Counted from the stretch's first letter, positions 7,486-15,736 are shown. The stretch is DNA of 23,904 nucleotides from Gemmobacter sp964439015 (GCA_964439015.1 CAYTMV010000035.1:1-23904), one strand, 5' to 3'. Numbers and translations are program-made. The notes: a model not told the origin generated them from the letters alone.

Positions 7486-9162
7486 TCAGAACAGGCCTTC
7501 GACGAAGCCCTGATCGTTCAGGCGGATCACTTCCGCGCTCGGGACTTTCGGCAGGCCCGGCATGGTCATGATCTCGCCGCAGATCGCCACGATGAAGCCG
7601 GCCCCGGCCGACAGCCGCACTTCGCGCACCGGGACCGAATGGCCGGTGGGCGCGCCGCGCAGGTTGGGGTCGGTCGAGAACGAATACTGGGTCTTGGCCA
7701 TGCAGATCGGCAGATGGCCATAGCCGGCCGCTTCCCACGCCTTCAACTGGTCGCGGATCGACTTGTCGGCGATCACATCATCAGCGTGATAGATGCGCTT
7801 GGCGATGGTTTCGATCTTCTGGAACAGCCCCATGTCATCGGGATACAGCGGCGCAAAGTTCGAGGCGCCCGATTCGGCCAGCTTGACCACGGCATGGGCC
7901 AGATCCTCGATCCCGGCCGAGCCCTGCGCCCAGTGCTTGCACAGCACGGCTTCGGCGCCCTGTTCAGCGACATAGGCCTTGACCGCTGCCACTTCGGCAT
8001 CGGTATCCGAATAGAAGTGGTTTATCGCCACCACCACCGGCACGCCGAAGGATTTCACGTTGGCGATGTGACGGCCCAGGTTCGGGCAGCCCTTCTTGAC
8101 CGCATCGACATTCTCGGCGCCCAGATCGGCCTTGGCCACGCCGCCGTTCATCTTCATGGCGCGCACGGTGGCCACGATCACGGCAGCCGCCGGCTTCAGG
8201 CCAGCCTTGCGGCACTTGATGTCAAAGAACTTTTCGGCCCCGAGGTCGGCGCCGAAGCCGGCTTCGGTCACGACATATTCGCCCAGTTTCAGCGCGGTCT
8301 GGGTGGCGATGACCGAGTTGCAGCCATGGGCAATATTGGCAAACGGGCCGCCATGGACAAAGGCGGGGTTGTTTTCCAGCGTCTGCACCAGGTTGGGCTG
8401 CATCGCGTCCTTCAGCAGCACGGTCATGGCGCCATCGGCCTTCACGTCGCGGCAGTAGATCGGGGTCTTGTCGCGGGTATAGGCCACGACGATGTCGCCC
8501 AGACGCTTCTGCAGGTCTTCCAGATCCTTGGACAGGCACAGGATCGCCATGACTTCCGAGGCCACGGTGATGTCAAAGCCGGTCTGACGCGGGAAGCCGT
8601 TCGACACGCCGCCCAGCGACACAACGATGTCGCGCAGCGCGCGGTCGTTCATGTCCATGACGCGGCGCCAGACCACACGGCGCTCGTCGATCCCCAGGGT
8701 GTTGCCCCAATAGATGTGGTTGTCGATCATCGCCGACAGCAAGTTGTGGGCGCTGGTGATGGCGTGGAAGTCGCCGGTGAAGTGGAGGTTCATCTCTTCC
8801 ATCGGCACGACCTGCGCCATACCGCCGCCGGCCGCGCCGCCCTTCATCCCGAAGTTCGGGCCCAGGCTGGCTTCGCGGATGCAGATCACGGCTTTCTTGC
8901 CGATGCGGTTCAGACCGTCGCCCAGACCCACGGTGGTGGTGGTCTTGCCTTCGCCCGCAGGCGTCGGGTTGATCGCGGTCACCAGCACCAGCTTGCCATC
9001 CGGCTTGCCCGCCAGCGACTTGATGAAGTCCTGGCTGACCTTGGCCTTGTCATGGCCATAAGGCAGCAGATGCTCCGCCGGAATACCCAGCTTTGCGCCG
9101 ATCTCCATGATCGGCTTTTTCTTCGCTTCGCGGGCGATCTCGATATCGGTCTTGAAGGCCAT
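7486..9162 (-). CDS. fhs: Formate--tetrahydrofolate ligase
   Basis: ATP-dependent formyltetrahydrofolate synthetase, joining formate to tetrahydrofolate to give 10-formyl-tetrahydrofolate. It has 558 aa, the full family length. The ATP-binding loop PTPAGEGKTTT is at 66-76. Conserved stretches include REASLGPNFGMKGGAAGGG and FTGDFHAI, and the C-terminal part has FIVAICGEIMTMPGLPK. A GAGGA 6 nt before the ATG at 9162 supports the start. With folD downstream it forms a formate-to-methylene-tetrahydrofolate route used for C1 assimilation, purines and methylation. Its upstream region carries an operator-like 20-bp palindrome about 115 bp before the start codon, which may control it. Confidence 0.98.
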   Translation of the reverse strand: MAFKTDIEIAREAKKKPIMEIGAKLGIPAEHLLPYGHDKAKVSQDFIKSLAGKPDGKLVLVTAINPTPAGEGKTTTTVGLGDGLNRIGKKAVICIREASLGPNFGMKGGAAGGGMAQVVPMEEMNLHFTGDFHAITSAHNLLSAMIDNHIYWGNTLGIDERRVVWRRVMDMNDRALRDIVVSLGGVSNGFPRQTGFDITVASEVMAILCLSKDLEDLQKRLGDIVVAYTRDKTPIYCRDVKADGAMTVLLKDAMQPNLVQTLENNPAFVHGGPFANIAHGCNSVIATQTALKLGEYVVTEAGFGADLGAEKFFDIKCRKAGLKPAAAVIVATVRAMKMNGGVAKADLGAENVDAVKKGCPNLGRHIANVKSFGVPVVVAINHFYSDTDAEVAAVKAYVAEQGAEAVLCKHWAQGSAGIEDLAHAVVKLAESGASNFAPLYPDDMGLFQKIETIAKRIYHADDVIADKSIRDQLKAWEAAGYGHLPICMAKTQYSFSTDPNLRGAPTGHSVPVREVRLSAGAGFIVAICGEIMTMPGLPKVPSAEVIRLNDQGFVEGLF

Positions 9163-9278
9163 GAACAGTCCTCGACTTTGCCGCGCTAGGCGGCCGTGGC
9201 AGATGGGCGGCAGATTAGACGCCCCGCCCCCGCGGATAAGGGGCGATTCCGACCTGAGCCAGACTTTTCCGCCACGCG

Positions 9279-9298
9279 AAGTTTCCTATAGGAAACTT
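9279..9298. promoter_or_regulatory. Perfect 20-bp palindrome, candidate repressor operator upstream of fhs
   Basis: AAGTTTCCTA is followed directly by its reverse complement TAGGAAACTT, so every position matches. The half AGTTTCCTAT recurs at 9343-9352, exactly 63 bp away start to start, where the second half has decayed. Symmetry and spacing suggest a dimeric regulator. On the plus strand the palindrome is followed by a T-run and could be read as a terminator, but no plus-strand gene precedes it. The regulator is not identified. Confidence 0.5.
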
Positions 9299-9758
9299 TT
9301 TTCGTTTGTGTTGCCAGTTGGGATCAGCGCCACCCGCAAGAGAGTTTCCTATCGTAGACAAAGCCGCTTCCGGCGAGGCGCGAACGCCTCGTCATCGCAA
9401 ACACCGCCCGCCGGACAGCCCGGAGGGGGAAAGGGTCGCTCGATTCTCTGTCCACACGAGTCGCAAACCGACAAGGTGCAGAAGGCCAGAATGGCGGCAA
9501 ACACCGATATCGGCGCCCATCTGGCACCACGCGTCTTGAAGATCACCAGCGATGAAGACGGCTGTGAACGTGACGGGATTGCGTTCGCTGAACCTGATGA
9601 AAAACCAGTTGCTCGCAAGAAAACGTCCAAGAACAGTGACTTGTGCAAGTCGCGGCAGCTGATGGTCAAGGCCGGCCGCCCATTCGCCGCGCCGTTGGAC
9701 CACGCTGCGAGGCCACCGCGTCAAATCGGCGCGCATTCTGCGTCCGGGCGCAAAAGGC

Positions 9759-9791
9759 AAGCCCCGGAGCCTGGCATAGGCTCCGGGGCTT
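9759..9791 (-). terminator. Rho-independent terminator of ftsH
   Basis: A perfect 13-bp inverted repeat, AAGCCCCGGAGCC (9759-9771) and GGCTCCGGGGCTT (9779-9791), encloses a 7-nt loop. It starts 19 bp past the ftsH stop. Reading in the ftsH direction the stem is followed by GCCTTTTG, a short T-rich tail. It would end the whole tol-tilS-ftsH transcript. Confidence 0.8.
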
Positions 9792-9810
9792 TGGGTCATT
9801 CTGCCTTGGA

Positions 9811-11724
9811 TCAGGCGCTGGGTTCCATCCCCGGATCGCCTTCGGGCTTCACCCGACCCTTGGTCTTCGGGATCGCCAGAACCGATGCCGGTGTGCCATC
9901 CGAAGGCGGCAGGTCGTGCGGATCGTCGCCACCCAGCTTTTCACCGTCAATCACCTTGCGAATCTCGTCGCCGGTCAGGGTCTCGTATTCCAGCAGACCC
10001 TTGGCAAGGCGCTCCCAATCGTCATGCCGCTCGGTCAGGATGCGACGTGCGGTTTCATAGCCGTCGTCGATCATCCGCTTCACTTCCTGCTCGATCAGGC
10101 GCTTGGTCTCGGCCGAGACCGAGAAGCCACCGGCATTCCCCTGATAACCCTCGTGCGCCTCTGCGTAGTCGACATTGCCAACGACGTCAGACATGCCCCA
10201 GCGCAGCACCATCGCCCGCGCCAAGGCCGAGGCCTGCTGGATATCGCCCGAAGGTCCGTTCGACACAGCCTCCTCGCCGTATTTCAGGATCTCGGCGGCC
10301 TTGCCGGCCATGGTCATGGCGATGCGCTGCTCGCACTGGTCCTTGTGCCAGTTCAGGCGGTCCATCTCGGGCAGGCTCATCACCATGCCCAGCGCGCCGC
10401 CGCGCGGGATGATGGTGGCCTTGTAGACCGGGTCGCATTTCGGCAGGGACATGCCGACGATGGCGTGACCGGCCTCGTGATAGGCGGTCATTTCCTTCTG
10501 TTCGGGCGTCAGCACCATCGAGCGGCGCTCGGCCCCCATCATCACCTTGTCCTTGGCATTTTCGAAGTCGTCCATGGTGACGAACCGGCGGCCAACACGG
10601 GCGGCCATCAGCGCCGCCTCGTTGACCAGGTTCATCAGGTCAGCCCCCGAGAAACCCGGCGTGCCGCGGGCGATGGTGCGCAGATCGACATCCGGCCCCA
10701 GCGGCACCTTGCGCGCATGGACGTTGAGGATCTTCTCGCGGCCCTTGATATCGGGGTTCGGGACGTGGATCTGGCGGTCAAAGCGGCCGGGGCGCAGCAG
10801 CGCCGGGTCCAGCACGTCCTTGCGGTTGGTGGCAGCGATGATGATCACGCCCTCGTTTGCCTCAAACCCGTCCATCTCGACCAGCAGCTGGTTGAGGGTC
10901 TGCTCGCGCTCGTCATTGCCACCGCCGATGCCAACACCGCGCGCGCGGCCCACGGCGTCGATCTCGTCTATGAAGACAATGCAGGGGGCGTTTTTCTTGG
11001 CTTGCTCGAACATGTCGCGCACGCGCGAGGCACCCACACCCACGAACATCTCGACAAAATCCGAGCCCGAGATGGTGAAGAACGGTACGCCCGCCTCACC
11101 CGCAATGGCGCGGGCCAGCAGCGTCTTGCCGGTGCCGGGCGGGCCGACCAGCAGCGCACCCTTGGGAATCTTGCCGCCCAGCCGACTGAACTTCTGCGGG
11201 TTGCGCAGGAATTCGACGATCTCTTCCAGCTCTTCCTTGGCTTCGTCGATGCCCGCCACGTCATCGAAGGTCACACGGCCATGCTTTTCGGTCAGCAGCT
11301 TCGCGCGCGATTTGCCAAAGCCCATCGCGCCGCCACGCCCGCCGCCCTGCATGCGGTTCATGAAGAAGATCCAGATCCCGATCAGCAGCAGGAAGGGCAG
11401 CCACAGCGACAGCAGGGACAGGAAGCCCGACTGCTCTTGCGGATCGACGCGCACCTCGACGTTGTTGGCGATCAGCCGGTCGGTGATTTCTTCGCTGGCA
11501 GGCTTGATCGTCAGATACTGGGTGCCATCCTTGGCCCGCACCAGCACCCGCTCCCCATCCAGCGTGACGGCTGCAACATCGCCGGCATCAACCCGCGCCA
11601 CGAATTCCGAATAGGACAGGCTGCGCGACGCGCTGGTCTGTTGCCCGCCAGAAAACAGGTTGAACAGCGCGAGGATCAACAGAAAAAGGACGACCCAGAA
11701 CGCGATATTGCGTGCATTGCCCAC
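9811..11724 (-). CDS. ftsH: ATP-dependent zinc metalloprotease FtsH
   Basis: Inner-membrane AAA protease that degrades misfolded membrane proteins and selected regulators. It has 637 aa, normal for the family. Two membrane helices (about 7-25 and 101-122) flank a short periplasmic domain. The AAA module has Walker A GPPGTGKT at 194-201, Walker B with IVFIDEID, and an arginine-finger region ending in LLRPGRFDRQ. The zinc site is HEAGH at 416-420, with a third ligand Asp494 in GPSGDIQQAS. The start is GTG at 11724, preceded 7 nt upstream by GAGGGAG. It lies 70 bp after tilS, the usual neighbour in alphaproteobacteria, with a promoter-like sequence in the gap and a strong terminator after its stop. 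Confidence 0.98.
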   Translation of the reverse strand: MGNARNIAFWVVLFLLILALFNLFSGGQQTSASRSLSYSEFVARVDAGDVAAVTLDGERVLVRAKDGTQYLTIKPASEEITDRLIANNVEVRVDPQEQSGFLSLLSLWLPFLLLIGIWIFFMNRMQGGGRGGAMGFGKSRAKLLTEKHGRVTFDDVAGIDEAKEELEEIVEFLRNPQKFSRLGGKIPKGALLVGPPGTGKTLLARAIAGEAGVPFFTISGSDFVEMFVGVGASRVRDMFEQAKKNAPCIVFIDEIDAVGRARGVGIGGGNDEREQTLNQLLVEMDGFEANEGVIIIAATNRKDVLDPALLRPGRFDRQIHVPNPDIKGREKILNVHARKVPLGPDVDLRTIARGTPGFSGADLMNLVNEAALMAARVGRRFVTMDDFENAKDKVMMGAERRSMVLTPEQKEMTAYHEAGHAIVGMSLPKCDPVYKATIIPRGGALGMVMSLPEMDRLNWHKDQCEQRIAMTMAGKAAEILKYGEEAVSNGPSGDIQQASALARAMVLRWGMSDVVGNVDYAEAHEGYQGNAGGFSVSAETKRLIEQEVKRMIDDGYETARRILTERHDDWERLAKGLLEYETLTGDEIRKVIDGEKLGGDDPHDLPPSDGTPASVLAIPKTKGRVKPEGDPGMEPSA

Positions 11725-11770
11725 GAAGCGACTCCCTCATTGCCGCGCGACAAGGCCCGGCTTTGTCTCT

Positions 11771-11798
11771 AAAATAGAGATATGCAGCGAAGGTTCAA
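11771..11798 (-). promoter_or_regulatory. Candidate ftsH promoter overlapping the tilS stop
   Basis: On the minus strand TTGAAC (11793-11798) and TATTTT (11771-11776) are separated by 16 bp. The first box overlaps the tilS stop codon. A 6-bp inverted repeat, TCTCTA-N3-TAGAGA, at 11766-11780 covers the second box. The TTGAA and CTATTTT pieces also resemble a heat-shock (RpoH) promoter, and ftsH is RpoH-controlled in E. coli. The sigma-factor class cannot be settled by eye. Confidence 0.4.
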
Positions 11799-12985
11799 TG
11801 CGCGGCGGCGAACATTCGGAAATTCGGGCAGGTTGCGGCCAGCCAATCGCGATGCGGGCGCGCCAGCGGGGCGGCGATCAGATGGCCCTCATGCCAGACG
11901 GCGGGGCTGACCAGTAACGCCGCGCGGTCGCCATGGACGCGCCAGTCCGGGCATAGGCGGAGGCCGGTTTCTCCCAACGCGCCAAGGGTCTGGCCGGGGG
12001 CAAAGGGTCCCTGCACCTGCCAGCGATGATCCCAGATGCCCCCCGGCGCAGACGGTCCGGCCACGGCGCGCGGCTCTCGCGTGATCCGCAGCTCTGCGCC
12101 CGGCCAGAAACGGCACCCCGCCAGGGTCGAGGTCTGCCCCGCCGCCAGCCGCGCCATCAGCCGCGCCAGATCCGTGCCGCGCGGGGGATGATCGCCCCCA
12201 CCCATCCATCGGATCGCGGCTGAAAGGATCAACCGCAGCCCCTCGGGCGGAAGACCGGGGGTGATGCTGAGGGTTCCAAGCTCCTCGCGCACATGGGAGT
12301 CAATCAGGCGCAGCAGCTCGGCCTGCACCAACCCGCGCGCGGCAGCCAGATGGGCGACGCTTTGGGCGATGGTCCCTGCGCCGATCCCCAGACCGGCCAG
12401 CGCCTTGCGGGCGCGGGCGCGCAGAAAGCGCGGGTTTTCGTTATTGGGATCGTCCAGCCAGTCCTGCCCCTGCGCCCGCAGCCATGCCCGCAGATCTGCG
12501 CGGGTCACTTCAAGCATTGGCCGGTGAAAGGTGACACCGCCGCATGCGAACCGCGGGCGCAGGCCGCACAGGCCCTCAAGCCCGGCTGCCCGTGACAGGT
12601 TCATCAGAAAGGTCTCGGCCTGATCGTCGGCGGTGTGACCCAAGGCGACATCGGCAATCCCCTGCCCCGACGCCCAGCTGGCGATCGCCGCGATGCGGGC
12701 CCGGCGGGCGGCATCCATCAGATTGCCGCGCGGCGCCTCGGCCCAGTGCAGGATGGTGTGCGGCACGCCCAGACGATCGCACAGCCGGGCGACCCATGCC
12801 GCCTCGCGCGCACTTTCTGCCCGCAGTCGGTGATCGAATGTCACCGCGCGCACCCGCCCCGGCAGGGACTGCGCCAACCCCAGCAGCAAGGCGACCGAAT
12901 CACCGCCCCCCGACACGGCCACCCCGACCGGGCCGACGCAGCCGGCCAGCGCCTGCGCCAGCCGGTGCGGCAGATCAGGCGTCAC
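11795..12985 (-). CDS. tilS: tRNA(Ile)-lysidine synthetase
   Basis: PP-loop ATPase that joins lysine to C34 of tRNA-Ile(CAU), changing both its codon reading (AUA) and charging. It has 396 aa. The PP-loop SGGGDS is at 25-30 and the second family motif GHTADDQAET is at 116-125, followed by a segment typical of TilS (NLSRAAGLEGLCGLRP). The start is GTG at 12985, and the GTGA overlaps the cpoB stop by 4 nt, a sign of translational coupling. The C-terminal domain (about 220-396) is weakly conserved, as is normal. It follows the tol genes and precedes ftsH. Confidence 0.95.
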   Translation of the reverse strand: MTPDLPHRLAQALAGCVGPVGVAVSGGGDSVALLLGLAQSLPGRVRAVTFDHRLRAESAREAAWVARLCDRLGVPHTILHWAEAPRGNLMDAARRARIAAIASWASGQGIADVALGHTADDQAETFLMNLSRAAGLEGLCGLRPRFACGGVTFHRPMLEVTRADLRAWLRAQGQDWLDDPNNENPRFLRARARKALAGLGIGAGTIAQSVAHLAAARGLVQAELLRLIDSHVREELGTLSITPGLPPEGLRLILSAAIRWMGGGDHPPRGTDLARLMARLAAGQTSTLAGCRFWPGAELRITREPRAVAGPSAPGGIWDHRWQVQGPFAPGQTLGALGETGLRLCPDWRVHGDRAALLVSPAVWHEGHLIAAPLARPHRDWLAATCPNFRMFAAAH

Positions 12986-13803
12986 GGACAGGACAGGGCG
13001 GTGCGCTGGCTGGCGGACTCGTTGGCCTCGGCCGACCCGGGAAAGCGGGTTCCCACCTCGGCCAGCGTCACGCAGGCCTCGTTGATCTGGCCCAGCGCCC
13101 CCAGCTTTTCGCCCAGCCGCAACAGCGCGCGACCGGCCAGCGCGCCATCGGGCCGACTGGAAAACGCCTCGAGATAGGCGCGCGCCGCATCCGCGGTCTC
13201 ATTCACCGAAGCCAGCGCATCACCGCGCAGAACCTGCGCCTCCTGCGTCAGCGGGCTGCCAGGATAGGCGGCCGAGAAATCGGCCAGCAACCGCGCCGCT
13301 TCGGCGCCCTTGCCGGCATCCAGCGCCGCTTTCGCCCGGTCGAAATCCGCCTGCTCGCCAATCGCCAATTCAGCCGCAGGCGCAGCCGGGGCCGAAGGTG
13401 CCGCGGCCGCCGTCGGCGCCGCGCCGCCCAAGGGCGGTGTGTCGCCCAGCGCGCCGATATCGCAGCCCTCGGTCACTTCGCAGAGCCGGAACTCCAGATC
13501 GCCCAGACGGTTGGTGCCGTCCTGAACAACCTTGCTCACCCGCAACTCGACCTCTTCGGCCTTCGCCGTCAGCCGCGACAACGCGGCCTCCATCGCGTCC
13601 ATCCGTTGCAGCGCCGATCCGCCCGCGCTGCCAGAGGCCACAGCGCCGGTCGTGACCAGCTCGGCCTTCAGGGCGTTGAACTCGGCCGAAAGCTGGGCCA
13701 GCTCGGCCTTGATGTCGGCAAGCGTCTGGGCGCGGTCCTGGGCGGTGACGGGGGCGGCCAGCGCCACCGTCATCAGCAGGGCCGCAAGCGCGGAGCGGAT
13801 CAT
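12982..13803 (-). CDS. cpoB: Cell division coordinator CpoB (YbgF), Tol-Pal system
   Basis: Periplasmic protein that in E. coli couples Tol function to peptidoglycan synthesis at the septum. It has 273 aa. A signal peptide ends near VTA-QD (about residue 21). A coiled-coil-like region with many Leu/Ala/Glu residues follows (about 25-110). Next comes an Ala/Pro-rich linker (about 125-145) and C-terminal TPR repeats from about residue 153 (for example FDRAKAALDAGKGAEAARLL and AAYPGSPLTQEAQVLRGDAL). It begins 1 nt after the pal stop and its own stop overlaps the tilS GTG, so it lies in a tightly packed transcript. Confidence 0.93.
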   Translation of the reverse strand: MIRSALAALLMTVALAAPVTAQDRAQTLADIKAELAQLSAEFNALKAELVTTGAVASGSAGGSALQRMDAMEAALSRLTAKAEEVELRVSKVVQDGTNRLGDLEFRLCEVTEGCDIGALGDTPPLGGAAPTAAAAPSAPAAPAAELAIGEQADFDRAKAALDAGKGAEAARLLADFSAAYPGSPLTQEAQVLRGDALASVNETADAARAYLEAFSSRPDGALAGRALLRLGEKLGALGQINEACVTLAEVGTRFPGSAEANESASQRTALSCP

Positions 13804-13804
13804 C

Positions 13805-14317
13805 TTACATCCCCGCGCCCATCTGCAGCACCGTCACCGCGCGGCGGTTCTGGGCAAAGCAGCTTTCCTGCGGGCAGACCGCCACCGGCTTTTCCTTGCC
13901 CCACGGCACGGTGCGGATGATGCGGTTCGGCGACACGCCTTGCGAGATCAGATAGTCGCGGGCCGCATTGGCGCGCTTGCCCGACAGCGAGACGTTGTAT
14001 TCGCGGGTGCCTTGCTCGTCAGCATGGCCCTCGATGATGACGGTGTATTCCGGGTGGCTGTTCAGCCATTGCGCCTGCGCGGCCAGAATGGGGGCTGCCT
14101 CGCCCGAGATGGTCGACTGGTCCACCGCAAAGAACACCCGGTCGCCCACGGTCTGGTTGAAATAGGCCGGGCTGTTGGGGTCCGAGGCCGAGCCGATACC
14201 GCCCGCGCCGATACCGCCCGCACCACCGGGGCCACCGGCGCCGTAACGATCGGGATTGTTGCAGGCTGCCAGGGCAAGGGTCGCCAGAAGCGCAATCGCC
14301 TTCACTGCATGGGCCAT
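13805..14317 (-). CDS. pal: Peptidoglycan-associated lipoprotein Pal
   Basis: Outer-membrane lipoprotein that binds peptidoglycan and TolB. It has 170 aa. The lipobox LAAC places the lipidated Cys at 19. A Gly-rich linker with a short GAGGI repeat (about residues 27-42) follows; its DNA is a small tandem repeat near 14195-14222. The OmpA-like domain has IIEGHADEQGTREYN at 94-108 and LSGKRANAARDYL at 111-123, holding the Asp and Arg that contact the peptide stem in this family. Two Cys (148 and 153) in the C-terminal part may pair. AAGGAAT lies upstream of the ATG. It is 86 bp after tolB, room enough for an internal promoter. Confidence 0.97.
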   Translation of the reverse strand: MAHAVKAIALLATLALAACNNPDRYGAGGPGGAGGIGAGGIGSASDPNSPAYFNQTVGDRVFFAVDQSTISGEAAPILAAQAQWLNSHPEYTVIIEGHADEQGTREYNVSLSGKRANAARDYLISQGVSPNRIIRTVPWGKEKPVAVCPQESCFAQNRRAVTVLQMGAGM

Positions 14318-14403
14318 GAGATATTCCTTCCGGTTTCCGAATGATTTGAAGCAAGGCTAACAGATCGGCAACGCGAAGGGAATCCGCGCTGCCGTGAGCT
14401 TTG

Positions 14404-15705
14404 TTACGGCAACAGGGGCGACCATGCCGGGTCAGACGCCGAGGTGCCGGCGGTGATCCGTTTCAGGTTGCGCCCCGAAATATCGACCGACCACAGCGAG
14501 GGCTCGCCGCCCGGATCCTGACGGGTGAACATGATCACCCGGCCATTGGGCGACCAGGTCGGGCCTTCATCGAGGAAGGACGAGGTCAGCAGACGCTCTT
14601 CGCTGCCATCGGTGCGCATCACGCCAATATGGAAGCGGCCCTGATTCTGCTTGGTGAAGGCGATGTAATCGCCCTGCGGCGACCAGACCGGGGTGCCATA
14701 GCGCCCTGCCCCGCCCGAGATCCGCCGCGGCTCGCCGCCGCCCGCCCCCATGATATACAGCTGCTGGCCGCCCGAGCGGTCGCTTTCGAACACGATCTGG
14801 CTGCCATCGGGGCTGTAGGAGGGCGCGGTCTCGATCGAGGGCGCGTTGGTCAACTGCTGCAGGCCGCCGCCCAGCGTGTAGATATCGGTATTGCCGCCCC
14901 GCTCCATCGAGAACACCACGGTCTGCCCGTTGGGCGAAAAGCGCGGCGCAAAGGTCACGGCACCCGGTTGCTGCGACAGCGCGGTAACGCGAAGGCTGGC
15001 CGCATCCATCAGATAGATTTCCGGCACGCCCGAAGCATAGGAGGTGAACAGGATCCGGTCGCCCGTGGGCGAGAAGCGCGGCGCGATCACGGTCGAAGAG
15101 CCGTCGGTCAGATAGCTGACATTGGCGCCATCATAATCCATCACCGCCAGACGCTTGATCCGCGCCTCTTTCGGGCCGCTTTCGGCCACGAAAACCACGC
15201 GGCTGTCGAAATACGGGCCTTCGCCGGTGATGCGGCTGTAGACAGCATCGGCGATCTTGTGCGCCATGCGCCGCCAGCTGCCCTCGGGGCCCGCGAACTG
15301 CTGACCATCGCCCAGAGGCTGGCCGGAATAGATATCGAAGACCCGGAACTTGACGACAATCTGGCCGCCGGATTTTGATACCGCCCCCGTCACCAGCGCC
15401 TGCGCATTGATCGCCTGCCAGTCGGGATATGAGACCGGGGCATCAAAACTGGTGATCCGGGCGATATGCGCCGCGGCCGGAATTTCCTCGAACAGGCCGG
15501 TGCCTTGCAGGTCGGCCGCCACCACGCGGCCGATCTCGGTGGCAAGGCCGCCCGCGCCACCCTCGTCGATGAAATCCGGCACCGCAAATTCCAGCGGGTC
15601 GATCACCCCATCGGTGATGGTGATGCGCAGCGGGTCCTGGGCCAATGCCGCCAAGGGCGACAGCGCCAGAAGCAGGGCCGCGGTCAGGGTCTTCAATCGG
15701 GTCAT
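14404..15705 (-). CDS. tolB: Tol-Pal system translocation protein TolB
   Basis: Periplasmic beta-propeller protein bridging TolA and Pal. It has 433 aa, full length. A signal peptide ends at ALA-QD (residue 22). The N-terminal domain begins with DPLRITITDGVIDPLEFA, the segment that binds TolA in the family. The propeller is visible as repeated F/W-S-P-x-G units: FSPTGDRILF, FSPNGQTVVF, YSPDGSQIVF, WSPQGDYIAF and WSPNGRVIMF, with a final AWSP strand. GAGAGG 8 nt upstream may serve as ribosome binding site. It starts 31 bp after tolA. Confidence 0.98.
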   Translation of the reverse strand: MTRLKTLTAALLLALSPLAALAQDPLRITITDGVIDPLEFAVPDFIDEGGAGGLATEIGRVVAADLQGTGLFEEIPAAAHIARITSFDAPVSYPDWQAINAQALVTGAVSKSGGQIVVKFRVFDIYSGQPLGDGQQFAGPEGSWRRMAHKIADAVYSRITGEGPYFDSRVVFVAESGPKEARIKRLAVMDYDGANVSYLTDGSSTVIAPRFSPTGDRILFTSYASGVPEIYLMDAASLRVTALSQQPGAVTFAPRFSPNGQTVVFSMERGGNTDIYTLGGGLQQLTNAPSIETAPSYSPDGSQIVFESDRSGGQQLYIMGAGGGEPRRISGGAGRYGTPVWSPQGDYIAFTKQNQGRFHIGVMRTDGSEERLLTSSFLDEGPTWSPNGRVIMFTRQDPGGEPSLWSVDISGRNLKRITAGTSASDPAWSPLLP

Positions 15706-15736
15706 GTCCTTGGCCTCTCTCGGGTCAGGATGGTCA

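Larger units (their letters stand above)
9163..9810. other. Long intergenic stretch without a supported gene
   Basis: About 650 bp separate the fhs start from the ftsH stop. All frames were read on both strands. The open ones (for example 9349-9669 and 9392-9799 minus, and 9306-9539 plus) give no recognisable protein, and the plus frame around 9491-9670 has clearly fewer G/C third positions than neighbouring genes. Contents seen: a 20-bp palindrome at 9279-9298, a copy of its half-site at 9343-9352, a hairpin CGAGGCG-CGAA-CGCCTCG at 9374-9391, a comparatively AT-rich patch around 9560-9655, and the ftsH terminator at 9759-9791. A small RNA or a decayed gene could be hidden here, but nothing in the sequence proves either. 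Confidence 0.6.

Noticed and set aside
7288..9189. 633-codon plus-strand open frame opposite fhs and the chorismate mutase
   Set aside because: Antisense shadow of two recognised genes; composition is His/Gly/Arg-rich and lacks motifs.
9552..9662. 36-residue plus-strand frame beginning MKTAVNVTGL
   Set aside because: No ribosome binding site and no similarity that I recognise; short enough to be chance.
9349..9799. Minus-strand open frames of 106 and 135 codons in the fhs-ftsH gap
   Set aside because: No family match, no ribosome binding site seen, and the two frames overlap each other; could be remnants but cannot be supported as genes.
9163..9810. Possible tmRNA, RNase P RNA or SRP RNA in the long gap
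   Set aside because: Looked for the hallmark conserved strings of each (tag-coding and tRNA-like ends, the RNase P core, the GGAAGCAGCC-type SRP loop) and found none.
9643..11772. 709-codon plus-strand open frame opposite ftsH
   Set aside because: It mirrors the well-conserved ftsH gene, is rich in His, Gln and Arg as expected from antisense codons in GC-rich DNA, and matches no family.
12544..13920. 458-codon plus-strand open frame opposite tilS, cpoB and pal
   Set aside because: Arg/Pro-rich antisense shadow over three recognised genes.
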